This document shows positions 1 through 12,248 of a stretch of DNA of 64,000 nt, in pieces; within the stretch, counting starts at the first letter, position 1, and each line of letters begins with the position of its first letter. A program made the position numbers and the translations under genes. The stretch covers positions 5,024,501 through 5,088,500 of the forward strand of contig NC_088311.1 of the NCBI RefSeq assembly GCF_910592395.1, given 5' to 3'. Source of the DNA: Lineus longissimus. Taxonomy: Eukaryota; Nemertea; Pilidiophora; Heteronemertea; Lineidae. The notes below the pieces were generated by a model that was given only the letters and a program-made list of their open reading frames with translations, had not been told where the DNA came from and did no database searches.

Positions 1-70
1 ACCTTGTCCTTCAGTATTGTATTGAAAACTGATCAGTAACAAGCGACATATCGATATGTTTTTAGTTTTA

Positions 71-82
71 GCCCCCTGGTGG
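71..82 (-). promoter_or_regulatory. CTCF-like binding motif
   Basis: Read on the minus strand the site is CCACCAGGGGGC, an exact match to the core of the bilaterian CTCF consensus (CCASYAGRKGGC). A single motif match in 64 kb can arise by chance, and binding is inferred only. Confidence 0.4.
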
Positions 83-2823
83 CAGAGTAACCTACCGTCA
101 CCCCTTCCATTTGCCAGATAAACTGCGAATACGGCAACCAAAATTAGTTATGCATGAGAGATTTCGCGTCCAAATAAAATAATCTTGTCTCCACCCGAGT
201 CGCGGCGCCTCTACAGAGTACGCGTCTTTTACTTCAGGTGGCGTGGTGGTCGTCGGCCGTGAATTTTGGTATGGATTGAACGTTACAAAAGTTTGGCCTG
301 TTCCTCAGTTTCAGGTCGGGGGCTTCCCATGATTTTGGCATTTTCACCATCGCAAACTGAAGATCAGCAGTTCTCTCCGCACACGCTGAACGAATCACCA
401 TGATTTCGGACGCGCGTAACATGACATAATCGGATGGGATTTTGTATGTGCCCGCTGTGATGGCCGCTGGGGGTTCTGGAGTGTGGGGGCTGACCCAGCG
501 GGGCAAGTTTAGACAGGGATACAGAAAATACTACCATGTTGATCTGCCAATATCCATATGCTACCAGGTTCTTATAGCATTAGCGGTAATCTGCAGGTTT
601 CCGATGATCGCCTACTTTAATATCGAGGAATATCCGGTGTGGCAGCAGCTGTAGTCCTTTCTCGATGAGTTCAATCCTCGCGTATTTCATTGCCCGTGAG
701 CAGATTCCAACGAAGACTAATCCTTATAAAACGTAATAGGCATGCCTTGTAACGTGTACTTGTGGGTCACAAATAAGTCGAATAATTCACTGCATATCGA
801 ATAAACTATACATGTACTGTACATGTATTTTGTCGTGCTGCATGTGGTGACGATGAAGTGTGTCTAAAAAGAAATGGATATCTTCATTCCACAAAATTAT
901 TCAATGAAGGAATTTTTTTGTATCTGTTTTCAATTACCAACACTTAACTGAATACTGCATTTTCCACACTGGCATGATTTGTATAACGGATCCCCGCGGT
1001 TAACCATGTGCGCTAAAAACAGTCTTTCACCAAGACCAGTGTTGGACAAATTCACCTAATTTTGAAAAAGATTATCATTCAAATAACATGTAATTGGAAG
1101 ATTAATAGATTTCCAGCTGATTCGTGCGTGGTTCAATATACCTGGCCCACGGGCCAGCCTCCCAGATGGCCAATCCCGTATTGATCCACGTGTTGCAGGG
1201 TGGACAGGTACATGTATTTCACCTGTGACCTAGGCATCAGAGTAATGCAAGATTTTAATACCTTCTTGATTTTAAACCGGATTAGGCCTATCACAAATTC
1301 GTGCAACGACAATGCAATTTATTTTAATAGATTTCCTTTTTATAAAAATCAACCAGGCTTTCTCTTGTTGAAAATACAGAGAAACAAATACTTATATCGT
1401 CCCATTTGGATAATATCAACAACCCAGTGTGCTGGAGACAAAAAGCCTGCATTGAAGCTTTAAACAAGTGAACAAAAGAACAAAACGTGAACAGTAATTA
1501 TATCTATTTAATCAGGTATTTATGAGTACGTATCCAACTCACTGATAATGAATGAAACTCGTGACTTCAGGCATCATCCGAGTCAGATGGCTATTGACGC
1601 TGTTTAGATTGTCCCACAGGTGTTTTATAGTATTCAGATATCCATCAACCCTCAATGGTTTAGCAGTGGAAAAACTGACTTGATTCGCGTTGAGTAACTC
1701 CTGTACATACTATGTCATCCTTGAAGTGGACTTGATGATGAGAAAGACATGAGACTCGATTTGCGGTCCCGGACTGATGACTCTTCATCCGCTTTGAATG
1801 GATGGTGGTATAGATGACAGGGAAAAGACAAGTGTTTGTTGTGTTACTGGTTATGAGTAATCCAAGAATCGTGCCGTCATCGGACATTTCTGCTCCAATA
1901 TTCAGACATCGTTGTTTACGATTTTGATGTTTTCAACCTGGGGGCCATCAGGGGAATAACCGATTTGGCGATACAAAAAAAAACAATTTTGGTGTTTTTC
2001 CTTTTAGTTCATTCTTTGACTTCATTGTGTTTCACATCCATCTGCAACCAGTTGGGATTATATGTTCAAAAAATAGTCATCTCCCGCTTGACAACCATCA
2101 GTGCTTGATGTTTTCAGATAAGAACAGGGTATTAGTTCTAGTTTCTGCCGAAGGGCTGGTGTTGAAACTGATAAAACAAGTAGAGTGTTCCTTTGGCGCT
2201 ACTTATCGAGGTTGCAAATTCCTCATAAAAAGACCTATCATGGTTTCAGACTTTCTTATCAAACAAGTAACTTTCATGTCAACATAAGAAGATCATGATA
2301 TACCTTATTTGATGTACATCAAATGCACTATTCTATAGAAGAGGCCTCATGAAACCTATTTTTGCTTTTATAGAAACCCAAAGTTGTTGCTTCGACGAAG
2401 GTTTGACTGGTACCTGTTGGTTTTTGGTTACTTTTTAACGCGATTCTTGTTTGTTTTGTGTGCTCTGCCATGTGGTTGGATAAGGTTGATAGGGAAACAC
2501 CAAGACTTCAACAGAACTCACCACTTAAATGATCACTGTTGCGGAAGGCTCCGCGGGCAACAAATTCAACATATGTTCAAGAAGCTGGGGGCTTATTCAG
2601 ATATGTTGTTTTACCTCTGTCACATGTTAGTTCTGAATCCGCAATTTGTAAAGATTTTCTGGCCTGTCTAGCTAAAGAAACAAGTTTGAAATTCTATCTC
2701 CCGGAGGATTTTGTAAACAGTGTTCCGCTGTGCCTTGCGATAGGCCACTCTGGTGAAAAGTGGTAGTTAGGTGGTATTGATACCCCACCCACGAGCCATC
2801 GATGAGAATCCGACTCTTAGCGG

Positions 2824-2837
2824 CCACTAGGGGGCGT
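2824..2837 (+). promoter_or_regulatory. CTCF-like binding motif
   Basis: The site CCACTAGGGGGCGT matches the CTCF core consensus at every informative position. It lies 9 kb upstream of the DMRT start codon. Its orientation is opposite to that of the motif at 71-82, so the pair is divergent. Function is inferred from the motif alone. Confidence 0.45.
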
Positions 2838-4574
2838 ACTCCTCCTGGGTTAAATAAGGACATTGGAGTCTCGGTCTCGAGGTGTCCCCATGTATCTTGT
2901 TGTGGGTGATATAATTGGTGGTCAAGTGCATAATATAAATTCTTAGTTCTCCAGACAATCCATCCAATGGCATTGCAAACGTTTACACAGTCCAAGAGTC
3001 AATGCAACACGACCTGACGATGTCACCAATCTATTCAAGTGCATGTATAATAAGTTAATGCCCCTTGGATTAACTCATCAAGAGGCAAATGCCAGTTTGG
3101 CAACATCCACGGTGAACGTAATCTTTCTGCAACAGTACAAACATTGAAAACGCCATATGTCGAGGCACCTGCTGACGAAAAAAAAAGTTCTAAAGTCAGG
3201 TGAATATTGAATATCAATTTGAAAACAAAGATTCAATTTTAAATTACGCCATCATTTTTGGCAATATCATGCTGATCTACCGACCAAGCAAAAATTAATA
3301 ACTCACCTTTTAGAAATTGAGTTGAAAGTGACTACAAAATGATTTTTATTTCGATACTTTTGGTAAAGCCCCAATTTTCTACCACGACCGACTGCTTAGA
3401 AAAGTACAGTTCATCTATTGACATCGCAATGTTCTTCCCTTTTTGGGAAGCCTTTGAAGGCCTTTGAAAATGTTACAGTGAAAATAAGTTGGCCATCCAA
3501 ATAGACGATGGTGATTTTCTTGATGTTTAATCCCGTTGCGGCATTCTTTGCTGCTCTGTACTTACATCATAAAAAATGTAGATACATCTTTGGTATCGTA
3601 TAACAGTGTCGTTTTCCTCCCACAAAAATAATGAGTGAATTAAAATCTACCGCCACGTAATCACAGTCATTTTGATTGTTCAATTTTCAATTGAGAGGAT
3701 TATATTTTTCTTCCAAGCGCGTAATTCTGTAACGGTTATGCCATTCATCCCATATTATAGCTTCTTGCATTGTCTTTATCTTTGTGGTAAGACACATTAA
3801 TTTCGGAAGTTTTCAGTCTTATTATAGAGAACTCATGTCAATGCAGCTACTAGAGCGAAAGTGAAGTTAATTCTTCCTGAAATCATTGAAGGTGGTAATT
3901 TTCCTTGGTAATTCTTAAATTAAAGGGTTCCACGGCCGCCTCCTCGCTCTGCAGGACCCCCGTGGTGACTTTCACGCTGTGCGTTCACGGGGCTTCTGCT
4001 GCAACCCAGGGTGACAGCATATCGGCCGCAGTCACCACCAAGGTTGGAGAAAGATCCGTCTCAAGGTTACTCTTCGTGTAAATTTTGCTAATACCAAAAT
4101 CCCAAAACATACTTACCGAATCCCAAAGTACCCAAAAATTGTTTTTTTCAGGGAAGAGGTCACGATCAACATTTAAGTTAGGATAAATATTTGGGCACAC
4201 AAGAACATAGCGATCGACTCACATCACACAGTATGTATCATATCAGTGGGATGGCATGAGCGCTTTTCACTTTTACTTGTAAGGCATTTTGTACGGCGGC
4301 ACTCTTGGTCATCATTGATCTTCACTACTTGTAATGGAGGTGTTGGAGAACAGATATTCAATTATAAAAGGTTAATAATTCAATTCATAGTATTTTATGG
4401 TTCGTTTCCCGTTAATTGATCGTCCTTGGTAATTCACTGATACATTTTTCGCCTGGATGCCTTACTGAAGCTGAACCCATATATAAAGTTTTTGTTATAT
4501 TTGAATTTACTGGCCTTATTCAACAATGTTATTTCCTATACAAATACTGAAAGAACATTTACATGCCAAGTTTA

Positions 4575-4587
4575 CCCCCCCCCCCCC
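4575..4587 (+). repeat. Poly-C homopolymer (13 C)
   Basis: An uninterrupted run of 13 C in AT-rich surroundings. It is one of four C or G runs of 13-16 bp in the window. Confidence 0.95.
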
Positions 4588-5970
4588 CTGGTTTATATCG
4601 CTTCTGTACTGTAGCAGTCATGGCCTTTAAAGACAAAGCGTTTGTTTTCTTGCGAGTATTCCACAAACGCCAGGAGAATCCGCCTCTTAACCTCGCGGTT
4701 ATCCGTACAAGGGTCAGGGGTCCGCATATCAACCGTGTAAGGAGCTGCTCCCACAACCCTTACAAGTCCTCACCGTATTGTTACCAGTTTCTTTCCCCAC
4801 CAGCTTCCCGTGTTAGCAGATTATCCTGTAGGGCCTTGCTGTGACCCTCTCGCCGTTAGGCCACGGCAACGAATCACTCGTACTGGGTACTGGGTCCAAC
4901 CAATGAAGAGCGATATATCTATTTGCCGTTAGAAACGTTTCAAAAAGTTGTTGTCAACATTTGCATTTGCATCTTCAGTTTTTATATTTGGAATGAGCCG
5001 CCAGTCCTTAGAATATAACGGGCCGCTATCTTGGGGAGAAATGGAGGAGCAAAGGTATTCATTCATCAGACTGAATTTCAATTCAGTGACAAAACATCGT
5101 TGCATCATTATGCGAATGCAACCGAGGATATATCTTTTGAGTTAATCCCGAAGTTTGGCCTGTCTCAAACATCCTAACCTAATCACCTATCAAAGAACAA
5201 GGGCAACACGAGTACATTTCTGTTAGATACATGCATATAATCAGGGGAAGAAGTACAAGTTCCGAGGGATGTTTTCAATTTGACCCAAGAAATAATTTTT
5301 CCGTCGCCTCATAGGAACCCCTCGCCTTCCCAGCTCAATATCGGCATGTAATTGTACAGGTGCGATGACAATGGTCAAGTCAGCGGGATGCTGGACATCT
5401 TGGGGTGATGTACAAAACATTTCACACCTTTCTAATGCTATGATCATTTGAGGGGAATGCATGGCGAGTTGCAACCTTCCCCCGGGCAGGACATATTCGC
5501 AAGGATTCTCTTTAGGCACATTGTCAATTTGTTATTTTTGTTCTATCAAGTCGAATTTGAAACCTGGACAGCACTCTTTGCCATGGTGTCAATATGTAAT
5601 TCTGTTATTTTGTTTTAACTTTTTACTCGGGATACTAAGTTTGCCCGGCTTATGTTTGTTCGACACAGGCCTGCCCCTTGATCAGGGGTTGTCATTATTA
5701 TGGATGTACATTGTATTTTAACAAGAAGATGTAGGCAAGGCCATCTTAAGAAGTATGTGTGTCGTATGTTATAAAAGTCTTACGTTTGGTCTGGTAGGCC
5801 CGTCCACAATATAGTAATCATGATCTTTGATGCACACAAAGCTATCATCCAGTCCTAATCATCATTACATCGTCATCATCAGCATCATCATCACTTGCTC
5901 AGGTTGTAGCGCTGATTGAGCAGCTAATCTGACTTCTACTGAGAAGTTTCAAGATAGACCGAGGATAAAT

Positions 5971-6024
5971 GTAAAGCGCTTTGAGAATGTTGTAAAAGCG
6001 CCATATAGGAACTGGCACTTTTAT
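5971..6024 (+). mobile_element. LINE/SINE 3'-tail remnant (L2/CR1-like)
   Basis: The segment contains GTAAAGCGCTTTGAGAATG, then AAAAGCGCCATATAGGAA and a T-rich end. The pattern AAAGCGCTTTGAG...AAGCGC.ATATA is the typical 3' end of L2/CR1-type LINEs and of the SINEs that use their reverse transcriptase. No coding part of the element is visible upstream. The ATC-rich stretch just before it may be unrelated. Confidence 0.5.
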
Positions 6025-6114
6025 TTCATCATCGTAAGCACTATCGGATAGCATAACTGTAATAACTTTTCAAGAACTTGCCAAAACGAAATCTATCCCG
6101 AAAACATGGTGTAA

Positions 6115-6137
6115 CCAGAGTCTTAGAAAGACTCTGG
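6115..6137. repeat. Perfect 10-bp hairpin flanked by short direct repeats
   Basis: CCAGAGTCTT (6115-6124) and its exact reverse complement (6128-6137) are separated by a 3-nt loop, AGA. The word TGGTGTAACC occurs at 6107 and again at 6135, so the hairpin sits between two copies of it. This resembles the scar of a small inverted duplication. Confidence 0.8.
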
Positions 6138-9081
6138 TGTAACCAATTGTTAGCACAAAAAGAGCAACCCTGTTGATAGTTCTTTCAACATGGCCTTGGT
6201 GCAAGGTCTCTTGCTGTCGGCCATTTCGAAGCCAAGGTGACATTCATAATAGCCAACCGCCTTTCCTCATTTTGAGTGTCGGTCCATAGAACAACAAACG
6301 CAGCCCATGTTTTTGGAAGAATTACATCACACAATGCGATCGATGTTAAAATGTTTCATTATCAGTCTGACCTTGGATGATGTCATTGTGTTTGAAGATC
6401 ATGCTGTGATACCGGGGCTGGCCATACGAAAGGCATCATTTCCGAACACCTTTCGGCAGTTCCGACTGCTTCACCATTTTGTCATTTTAATCGGAAACTA
6501 ACAACTTCTCGAAAGCATTATCTGAAGGTGGGAAAATGTCAAGTTTACCGTTGAGGTTACAGGGAACTGTTGCGTCACACCGTGTGCGGATTAGTGCAGC
6601 TGCAGACATAACATATGTCGGTCGAAAAGCTTGTATCAACAGACTTTAAAAAATCTATGAAATGTTACAAGAAGAATAATCCAGAAAGTTTGTTTTAATG
6701 CATCACTCCCGTCTTCTTCTACGGGGTAAGATGCAGGAAGCTGTTCTTCATTTTGTAAGTTATGTATTGATTTGATGTAAGTAATTTTATGTTGGTCTAT
6801 CAAGTTATGTATTGCTACGTGACTAAATGCATCATGCAATGTAATCGATATTTACAAGTTGCTCTGGACCGAAGAGCGGTAACTGAGGACTTAAACTGTG
6901 GACAATTTTTTATGCTATGGCACATCAAATCAGGCTTGAAACGACAATAGTGCTTGAGTCTAATGAAGCTTAGACAAGAATGAAAGTTTGTCTTAACGGT
7001 CGGTCGGACTTTAGGTTAATCAAATTGGTCTGGTGTGTCTGTTGAGGCGATCAACACGACACGACTACGGGTCAGGCCCGGGAATCAGAGGCTCGGATGC
7101 GGTTTCCTCTCCAGGGTGGGATGCAAGAACTTTGGATTCTCTAGTACGATTTCAGTTCTAGTTTTTCTTGCTGAAGCTGTTAACTTGTCAACTAGCTGCT
7201 GTGTTTGGGCTCAAATGGTTTAGATACAAGCAAGATATACGCCTGTAACAGCAGGGTACATTTGTAGCATAAGAAGTGACACAGTTTGCAATCAGAAAAG
7301 GCTTTACATGTGGGCGCACACTTGTACAAGAGATCAAGGCAAAGCATCACCTCCCTGCATAGGTTTAGAAAGACCATGGAATTTCCCAGTTTCCGAAATT
7401 AATGAATCGTTCTCATTGATTTGCTTCAAGCGGCTAGTTGAACTCAAAACAACTGTAAGCATTGAGCTCGAGCCAATATTCTGTTTTGATAAATGTTTCA
7501 AATAATAAACAGTTGCAAAGCTTATGGAAGTGTAAACCAGCGTCCGTTGCTAAGGCCAGGTTCTGATTTCTGGTAGACATTTAAATGGACATTCTCGAAA
7601 ACAACTCTTTGATTGTTTGAACTTTAGATTAAGTTTTTCTGGTCGTTCCCCCAATGAGAGGGTGCGTATTGTATGTAGTTGGAGAAGAGAAAGGAAATTA
7701 AAAGAGGAAAAAGATGAGAAATACAACTACATCATCGCATAAATTAGGATTCAGATTTCAAGGGACAAAAGGTTTCTTTGAAGAGAGATCTTTAATTTTG
7801 TTTATCAGCTACAAAGGAACCGTTTGAGAGGTTAATCACCGAACTTGATATCATGACGAGCTCATTAACACCGACTAAATGAGCCTGTTTAAATTATCTC
7901 AAAATCACAATAGAAATCCTAGCATCTTTTGTGTCGCTCAGTATAACCTAGTTTGCATATGTAAAGTTGGGATGACACCGCAATAAAGGAAGCGGAACAA
8001 ATAAGACAAAATCAGTGTCTCTTGTCAATGAGTCGCCTCCTTTTATGTATTATCATCGAAAACACTGTATCTGTGTTGTTTTACTTCATTACTTTGAAGA
8101 ACCACACGTCGGGACCCCGCTGACCGCTCCAAGCCAAGGCTCCCTCGGCTAAAAACCGTCACCCGCACTACCAGCCGCATCGCAGACAATCTTTTGTCAA
8201 CATTGAAAAGGATGGGAATAAATTACACTGTTAAGACACAGGAAGGGGACGCCGAATTTGGCCCTTACAAAGTGGACGCCCTGGGGACATTCAGATCCTG
8301 AGGGTAGGCCAGCATGACATTGGTCAGAGTTGTATATCTGGCTCCTGCGGCCCTTGTTCACCAGCTTGAGTTACATCTGGCTCGCTAATCATTGCCGAGT
8401 GACCACTGATCGTATCATGTCTTATTGTGCTCTTTCCAATAAATCATTACATAGCGTAAGCTACCAATAGCTAGTTAGTAGTTAGCTGTAGTTTATTTTG
8501 TGCCTTTTACATACAATGGGTGTGGTCCTATAATTCTATCTGTGTACCGATATTTCTGTTGCTCCAACCACGGATTCTAGAGGGAGAGGAGAAGAAGGAG
8601 GAGGAGGAGGGAAAAAAAGACGAAGCAAAATATAAAAATATTAAGAACAACAATTACATTTAGCAGAATGGAGCAGTCGATACTGAATGCAATCAAATGT
8701 GCACAATGCATGGCAACTTGGTTGATATTATTTCCGTCAACACGCCATTCGCTCTCAATGGTGTCAATGTCATTGTGATTCAGAGAAGGTCCTCCTCTCC
8801 CGTCACCGCCCATTCACCATCAGAACCGAATGGGACTCGGAAATGAGGATTCGGCTTATACTGGATGGAGATAATGAGCCGTTATTTCTCTAGATATATG
8901 AACAAAATAAATGTTGTATGGATTGATAAATTTGAAAAAATAACGGATTTGTTTTTTCGCGGAAAAGAATTAACCCGGAGTAACTCTGGTATTGCGCTCC
9001 GCGATTATTATCATTTTCATAACCATTTGCATCTCAACGTGAACTATATTTGCGGAAGTCGGGGTTAACTTACTTACAGAT

Positions 9082-9421
9082 GACTTGATATATTGGTAAC
9101 TAAGCAATATCGATATGATGTGCCTTACCTATTCTGACAGTGATGAGTTTAGACCCTTAGGGCTATAGGATTACGGGGGTGGGCACAACTGGCATCACCA
9201 ATGAGGCGTATAAATTCTTTCCCTGATGCAGTGTCATAACGAACATACCACTGATAGGATTTTGAGAACCCCTCGACGTGAAATATTTTGAGAAATTCTG
9301 GAATGCTCATCCATTAACAGGCGACTGATCAAATTGGTAACTATTTTGACATGTTGCCTACTTTTACCTGCCAAACCTGGTGTTAGCGGGAAGGACCCTA
9401 TAGGGGCTAGGATTAGGGGGT
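9082..9421. repeat. Degenerate tandem duplication, about 240-bp period
   Basis: Two diverged copies, about 9082-9181 and 9322-9421, share the order GACTGAT-like start, TTGGTAACTA, ACCCT, GGGGCTA/GGGCTATAGGATTA and a G run. Flanking words (AACATACCA) repeat with a similar offset. There are no coding features. The copies could be old satellite units or two insertions of one element. Confidence 0.5.
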
Positions 9422-10394
9422 TTGATAGACGTTTAAGTCTGTTTTGGATGATCAACATACCATATCTTTAATGAAGCGATTTCGAGAAGCAAACCTGGCA
9501 ATGCGTTATTTCCGGTAATGTGCTGTCGTCGATAGTTGATTTCCCCATTACCTGTAATTTCAACCCGGGAAGGATTCTATTATTCTATTATGCTTCAAGT
9601 TGTTCTTTTTCGATAAGATTTAATAAATCATGAGTCAATGCCGGGTTTCCATGCTAGTGTCCCCAAGCATCGCTGGTTCGATGGTCTTGTCGTTGGTTCC
9701 TCGAAGGAATACAGATGGGCCACGATGTCAGCAGAGATAAAACTGCGTCGAGAACGATTACCCCAAAGACCTATCTTTCGGAATGCTGATGGGAGCCCAG
9801 AGGCATTGCTTGGTTGTTGAGGTTGACACTGTGACCAAAATGCTAAAGGACCTCTTTGGTGCCGCCGGCCGGGTAGGCTTAATAGAATGATGACCTGTGA
9901 AACCTCCCGCATCACAACTCTCAGGTGTGGGAATAGCACGGAACCAGGGCGGCTAAATACTCTATTAGCACGATTGTTGGGCGAAATGTTATTTTGCAAA
10001 ACGCTGAATGATTATGAATATTAGTTTGATCAAAACCTTTTGAATGATGAAATGGTAATTTACACAGCATCGATTTGATGAGATAGTAATAGCAGACTGT
10101 GCATAGCTGTGGTTGTGCTTTGAATATGCTGGGAGAAGGGGTCAACTACATGTACATCGGGTATATTTTGGAAATCTTAGATTCAGCAACAATGAAATAC
10201 GTATCAAATATACATTTGTATATATTGCACGCTGATTTTCCTCACCCAATATTTGTCGAATAGTCAGCTTGCTTCTCCGGAAAAGCACACATCCGTCCTT
10301 GCCATTAAATACATCATGATAATACTCTTGCTGGAAACGGTACTAATTATACGACCCCGAGGTAAAGCCATGAAATCCCTTTCATCGCCACGAT

Positions 10395-10957
10395 CTGTAA
10401 CCATGTCGTCGAGTCGATACGACGAGTGGTTAACGACCCCTAACCCCCTCAAACTCTAAATCCCCTCAGCCAATTATTGGTATCATTGTAAGTATCTACT
10501 GAGCGGTCAACCCAGATACTGAGCATAATTGTGAACACCTTGTGACGTATTGGTAAAGTGGATTTGTTTCAAATGGATTAGTTTCCCGCCGTTATGACAG
10601 TGGTAACAGATTTGGGGGGGGGGGGGGGGTTCCTCATCTTGGATGTTGGATTCTGCAATAGTGCACTACAGTCCCCTCCAATTTCGGAAACTTCATGGGT
10701 TCATTTGATCTTGTTACAGGACCGTAGGGAGAAGCAAACGCCTTCAAAGCCTTACTAAAAAACGTGTTGTGCAGATTTCCTCTAATATTCAAGTCGAATG
10801 ATGATGACAAAAATGAGGTGTTCACGTGTTTGTCCGAATACTCTATAAAGAGCTTCTCTGTAACCAAGTCACCTACCCGATACGGCGAGTGGTTAACGAC
10901 CCCTAATCCCCTCAGACTCAATAAACCGGCACTCAGCCAATTTATGGTATCAATAAG
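10395..10957 (+). repeat. Direct repeat pair, about 100 bp each, offset 462 bp
   Basis: The segments 10395-10495 and 10857-10957 share TCTGTAACCA, then GATACG.CGAGTGGTTAACGAC and CCCTAA.CCCCTCA, ending in CTCAGCCAATT and GGTATCA. Weaker similarity continues downstream (TTTCCCGCC, then CAGATTTNGGGG near 10585-10629 and 11035-11120), so the true unit is probably about 460 bp with two copies. No encoded protein or tRNA-like promoter was recognised. Confidence 0.7.
10614..10629 (+). repeat. Poly-G homopolymer (16 G)
   Basis: A run of 16 G at the downstream edge of the first copy of the 460-bp duplication. It is capable of G-quadruplex formation and prone to length error in assembly. Confidence 0.95.
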
Positions 10958-11824
10958 AGCATTCGTCAAGAGCCAAACAGAAATACCGGTGCTATGCAGG
11001 GTTTACTGTGACTTATTGATGAAGAGGAATTACATTTCCCGCCATAAGGTACACTGTATACCTGCTGTATCGTCTTCAAGTAGAACGGTGAAGGGGATTT
11101 GTCAGATTTTTGGGGCCGGTTGTTTCGTCACCGGGAAGGGTTAGATGGGAAGTTGTTTTATATTTTAGATTGCTTCCTCATACCAAAAATGCAAAATAAT
11201 ATGACTGACAACAGATTTCACCCTTTAGATAACATCACTGACTAATAACTTACATGTAGTACATGCTTAGTAACTGACTAATAAAAATCAACGATCCTTT
11301 CCACTTTGATGACAAATTCATTTTAATATATTTTCTGTTACCAAGTGCCGCCTTCTGATCCATTGAATTAATTAATTTATGGAATCCCATCAAAAATCGT
11401 GATCTTAATAGCTTTCCATCATCATATGGTTATATTGATCCATAACGCTTGCGCTTACACACCGTCAGTCACATGTTGGCGATTAGACTCTCGCACGCCA
11501 CGCCTACCGCTCATCATGAATGGAGAATCTCTCTCCTCAGCTCCCCGTACCCTGACTGGCCACAATTATTATTCCACCCAGCGCCTACCGACCAATAAAA
11601 ACAAACCTCAAATATCCACCAGAGATTAAATATCAATAACAATTACCACACTTGCCTCAGGGTGACAGAGGTGTTAGACTATTGACAAGCGATGGTATTG
11701 GAGCTCTCCTCAGCATCTTCGAGATAGTAGCATTATCATTGCCAAAACAGACGTTAAAGAGATTACTTAGCGCATCTTAGAGCGGAAGAATTTAGTTCCT
11801 GTCTGTAACTTAAGAGAAGTTAGG

Positions 11825-12248
11825 ATGAGTTCCCCAGACGGGCATTCGGATTCTATCGGACACCAAGACAGCATCAGTACTTCGATGGCGGACTCTCAAC
11901 CCCCTCCGTTATTTTTAAGAGCATCTGAACGATTTCCTAGGACCCCAAAATGTGCCCGTTGTAGGAATCATGGAGTAGTATCAGCGTTGAAAGGACATAA
12001 GCGTTACTGTCGTTGGAGGGACTGTGTCTGCGCTAAGTGTACCTTGATTGCGGAGAGACAGCGAGTGATGGCCGCTCAGGTCGCTTTAAGGCGGCAACAG
12101 GCCCAGGAAGAAAACGAAGCTAGGGAATTGGGCCTTCTTTACGGACCTTCTGGACTTCTTAGCATTAACAGCGAAAGTCTACCAACACCAGAAGCACGAC
12201 ATTACGAAATGGCCATGTACATGCAGCCAGATCCTACAAGGGCACCCG
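11825..12248 (+). CDS. Dmrt4/5: DMRT4/5 (DMRTA-type) transcription factor, exon 1 with DM domain
   Basis: This is the first coding exon of a doublesex/mab-3 related transcription factor, a nuclear DNA-binding protein. The DM domain covers about residues 39-85. All intertwined zinc ligands are present: C43, C46, H49, H58, C62, C67, C69 and C72. They are followed by the conserved recognition helix with [21 protein letters not shown]. The segment [15 protein letters not shown] and the presence of a DMA domain in exon 2 place it in the DMRT4/5 (vertebrate DMRTA1/A2) group rather than DMRT1 or DMRT3. The ATG at 11825 gives a 38-residue leader before the domain. The exon ends in phase 1 at a consensus donor (GTAAGA at 12249). 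Reading through the donor gives a 168-residue frame ending at 12331. The joined protein is 424 aa. Confidence 0.93.

Larger units (their letters stand above)
1..11824. other. Non-coding region upstream of the DMRT gene
   Basis: I find no exon here that I recognise. Open frames are short, overlap on both strands and lack convincing splice sites or family motifs. The stretch holds two CTCF-like motifs (71-82 and 2824-2837), an ATC-rich microsatellite near 5861-5893, a LINE/SINE-type 3' tail (5971-6024), a perfect hairpin (6115-6137), two degenerate duplications (9082-9421 and 10395-10957) and C or G homopolymers (4575-4587 and 10614-10629). Unknown lineage-specific or non-coding transcripts cannot be excluded. 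Confidence 0.6.

Noticed and set aside
234-506. 90-codon frame on the minus strand with a fairly protein-like composition
   Set aside because: It has no ATG at the start, no recognised domain and no clear splice acceptor, and an overlapping frame exists on the other strand. It may be a terminal exon, but I cannot support that.
4640-4870. tRNA-like A box (TGGCCTAACGG, minus strand) suggesting a SINE
   Set aside because: No B box at a usable distance and no tRNA-like folding could be seen.
9628-9999. 123-codon minus-strand frame
   Set aside because: It is overlapped by a plus-strand frame with similar statistics, and shows no motif and no splice context.
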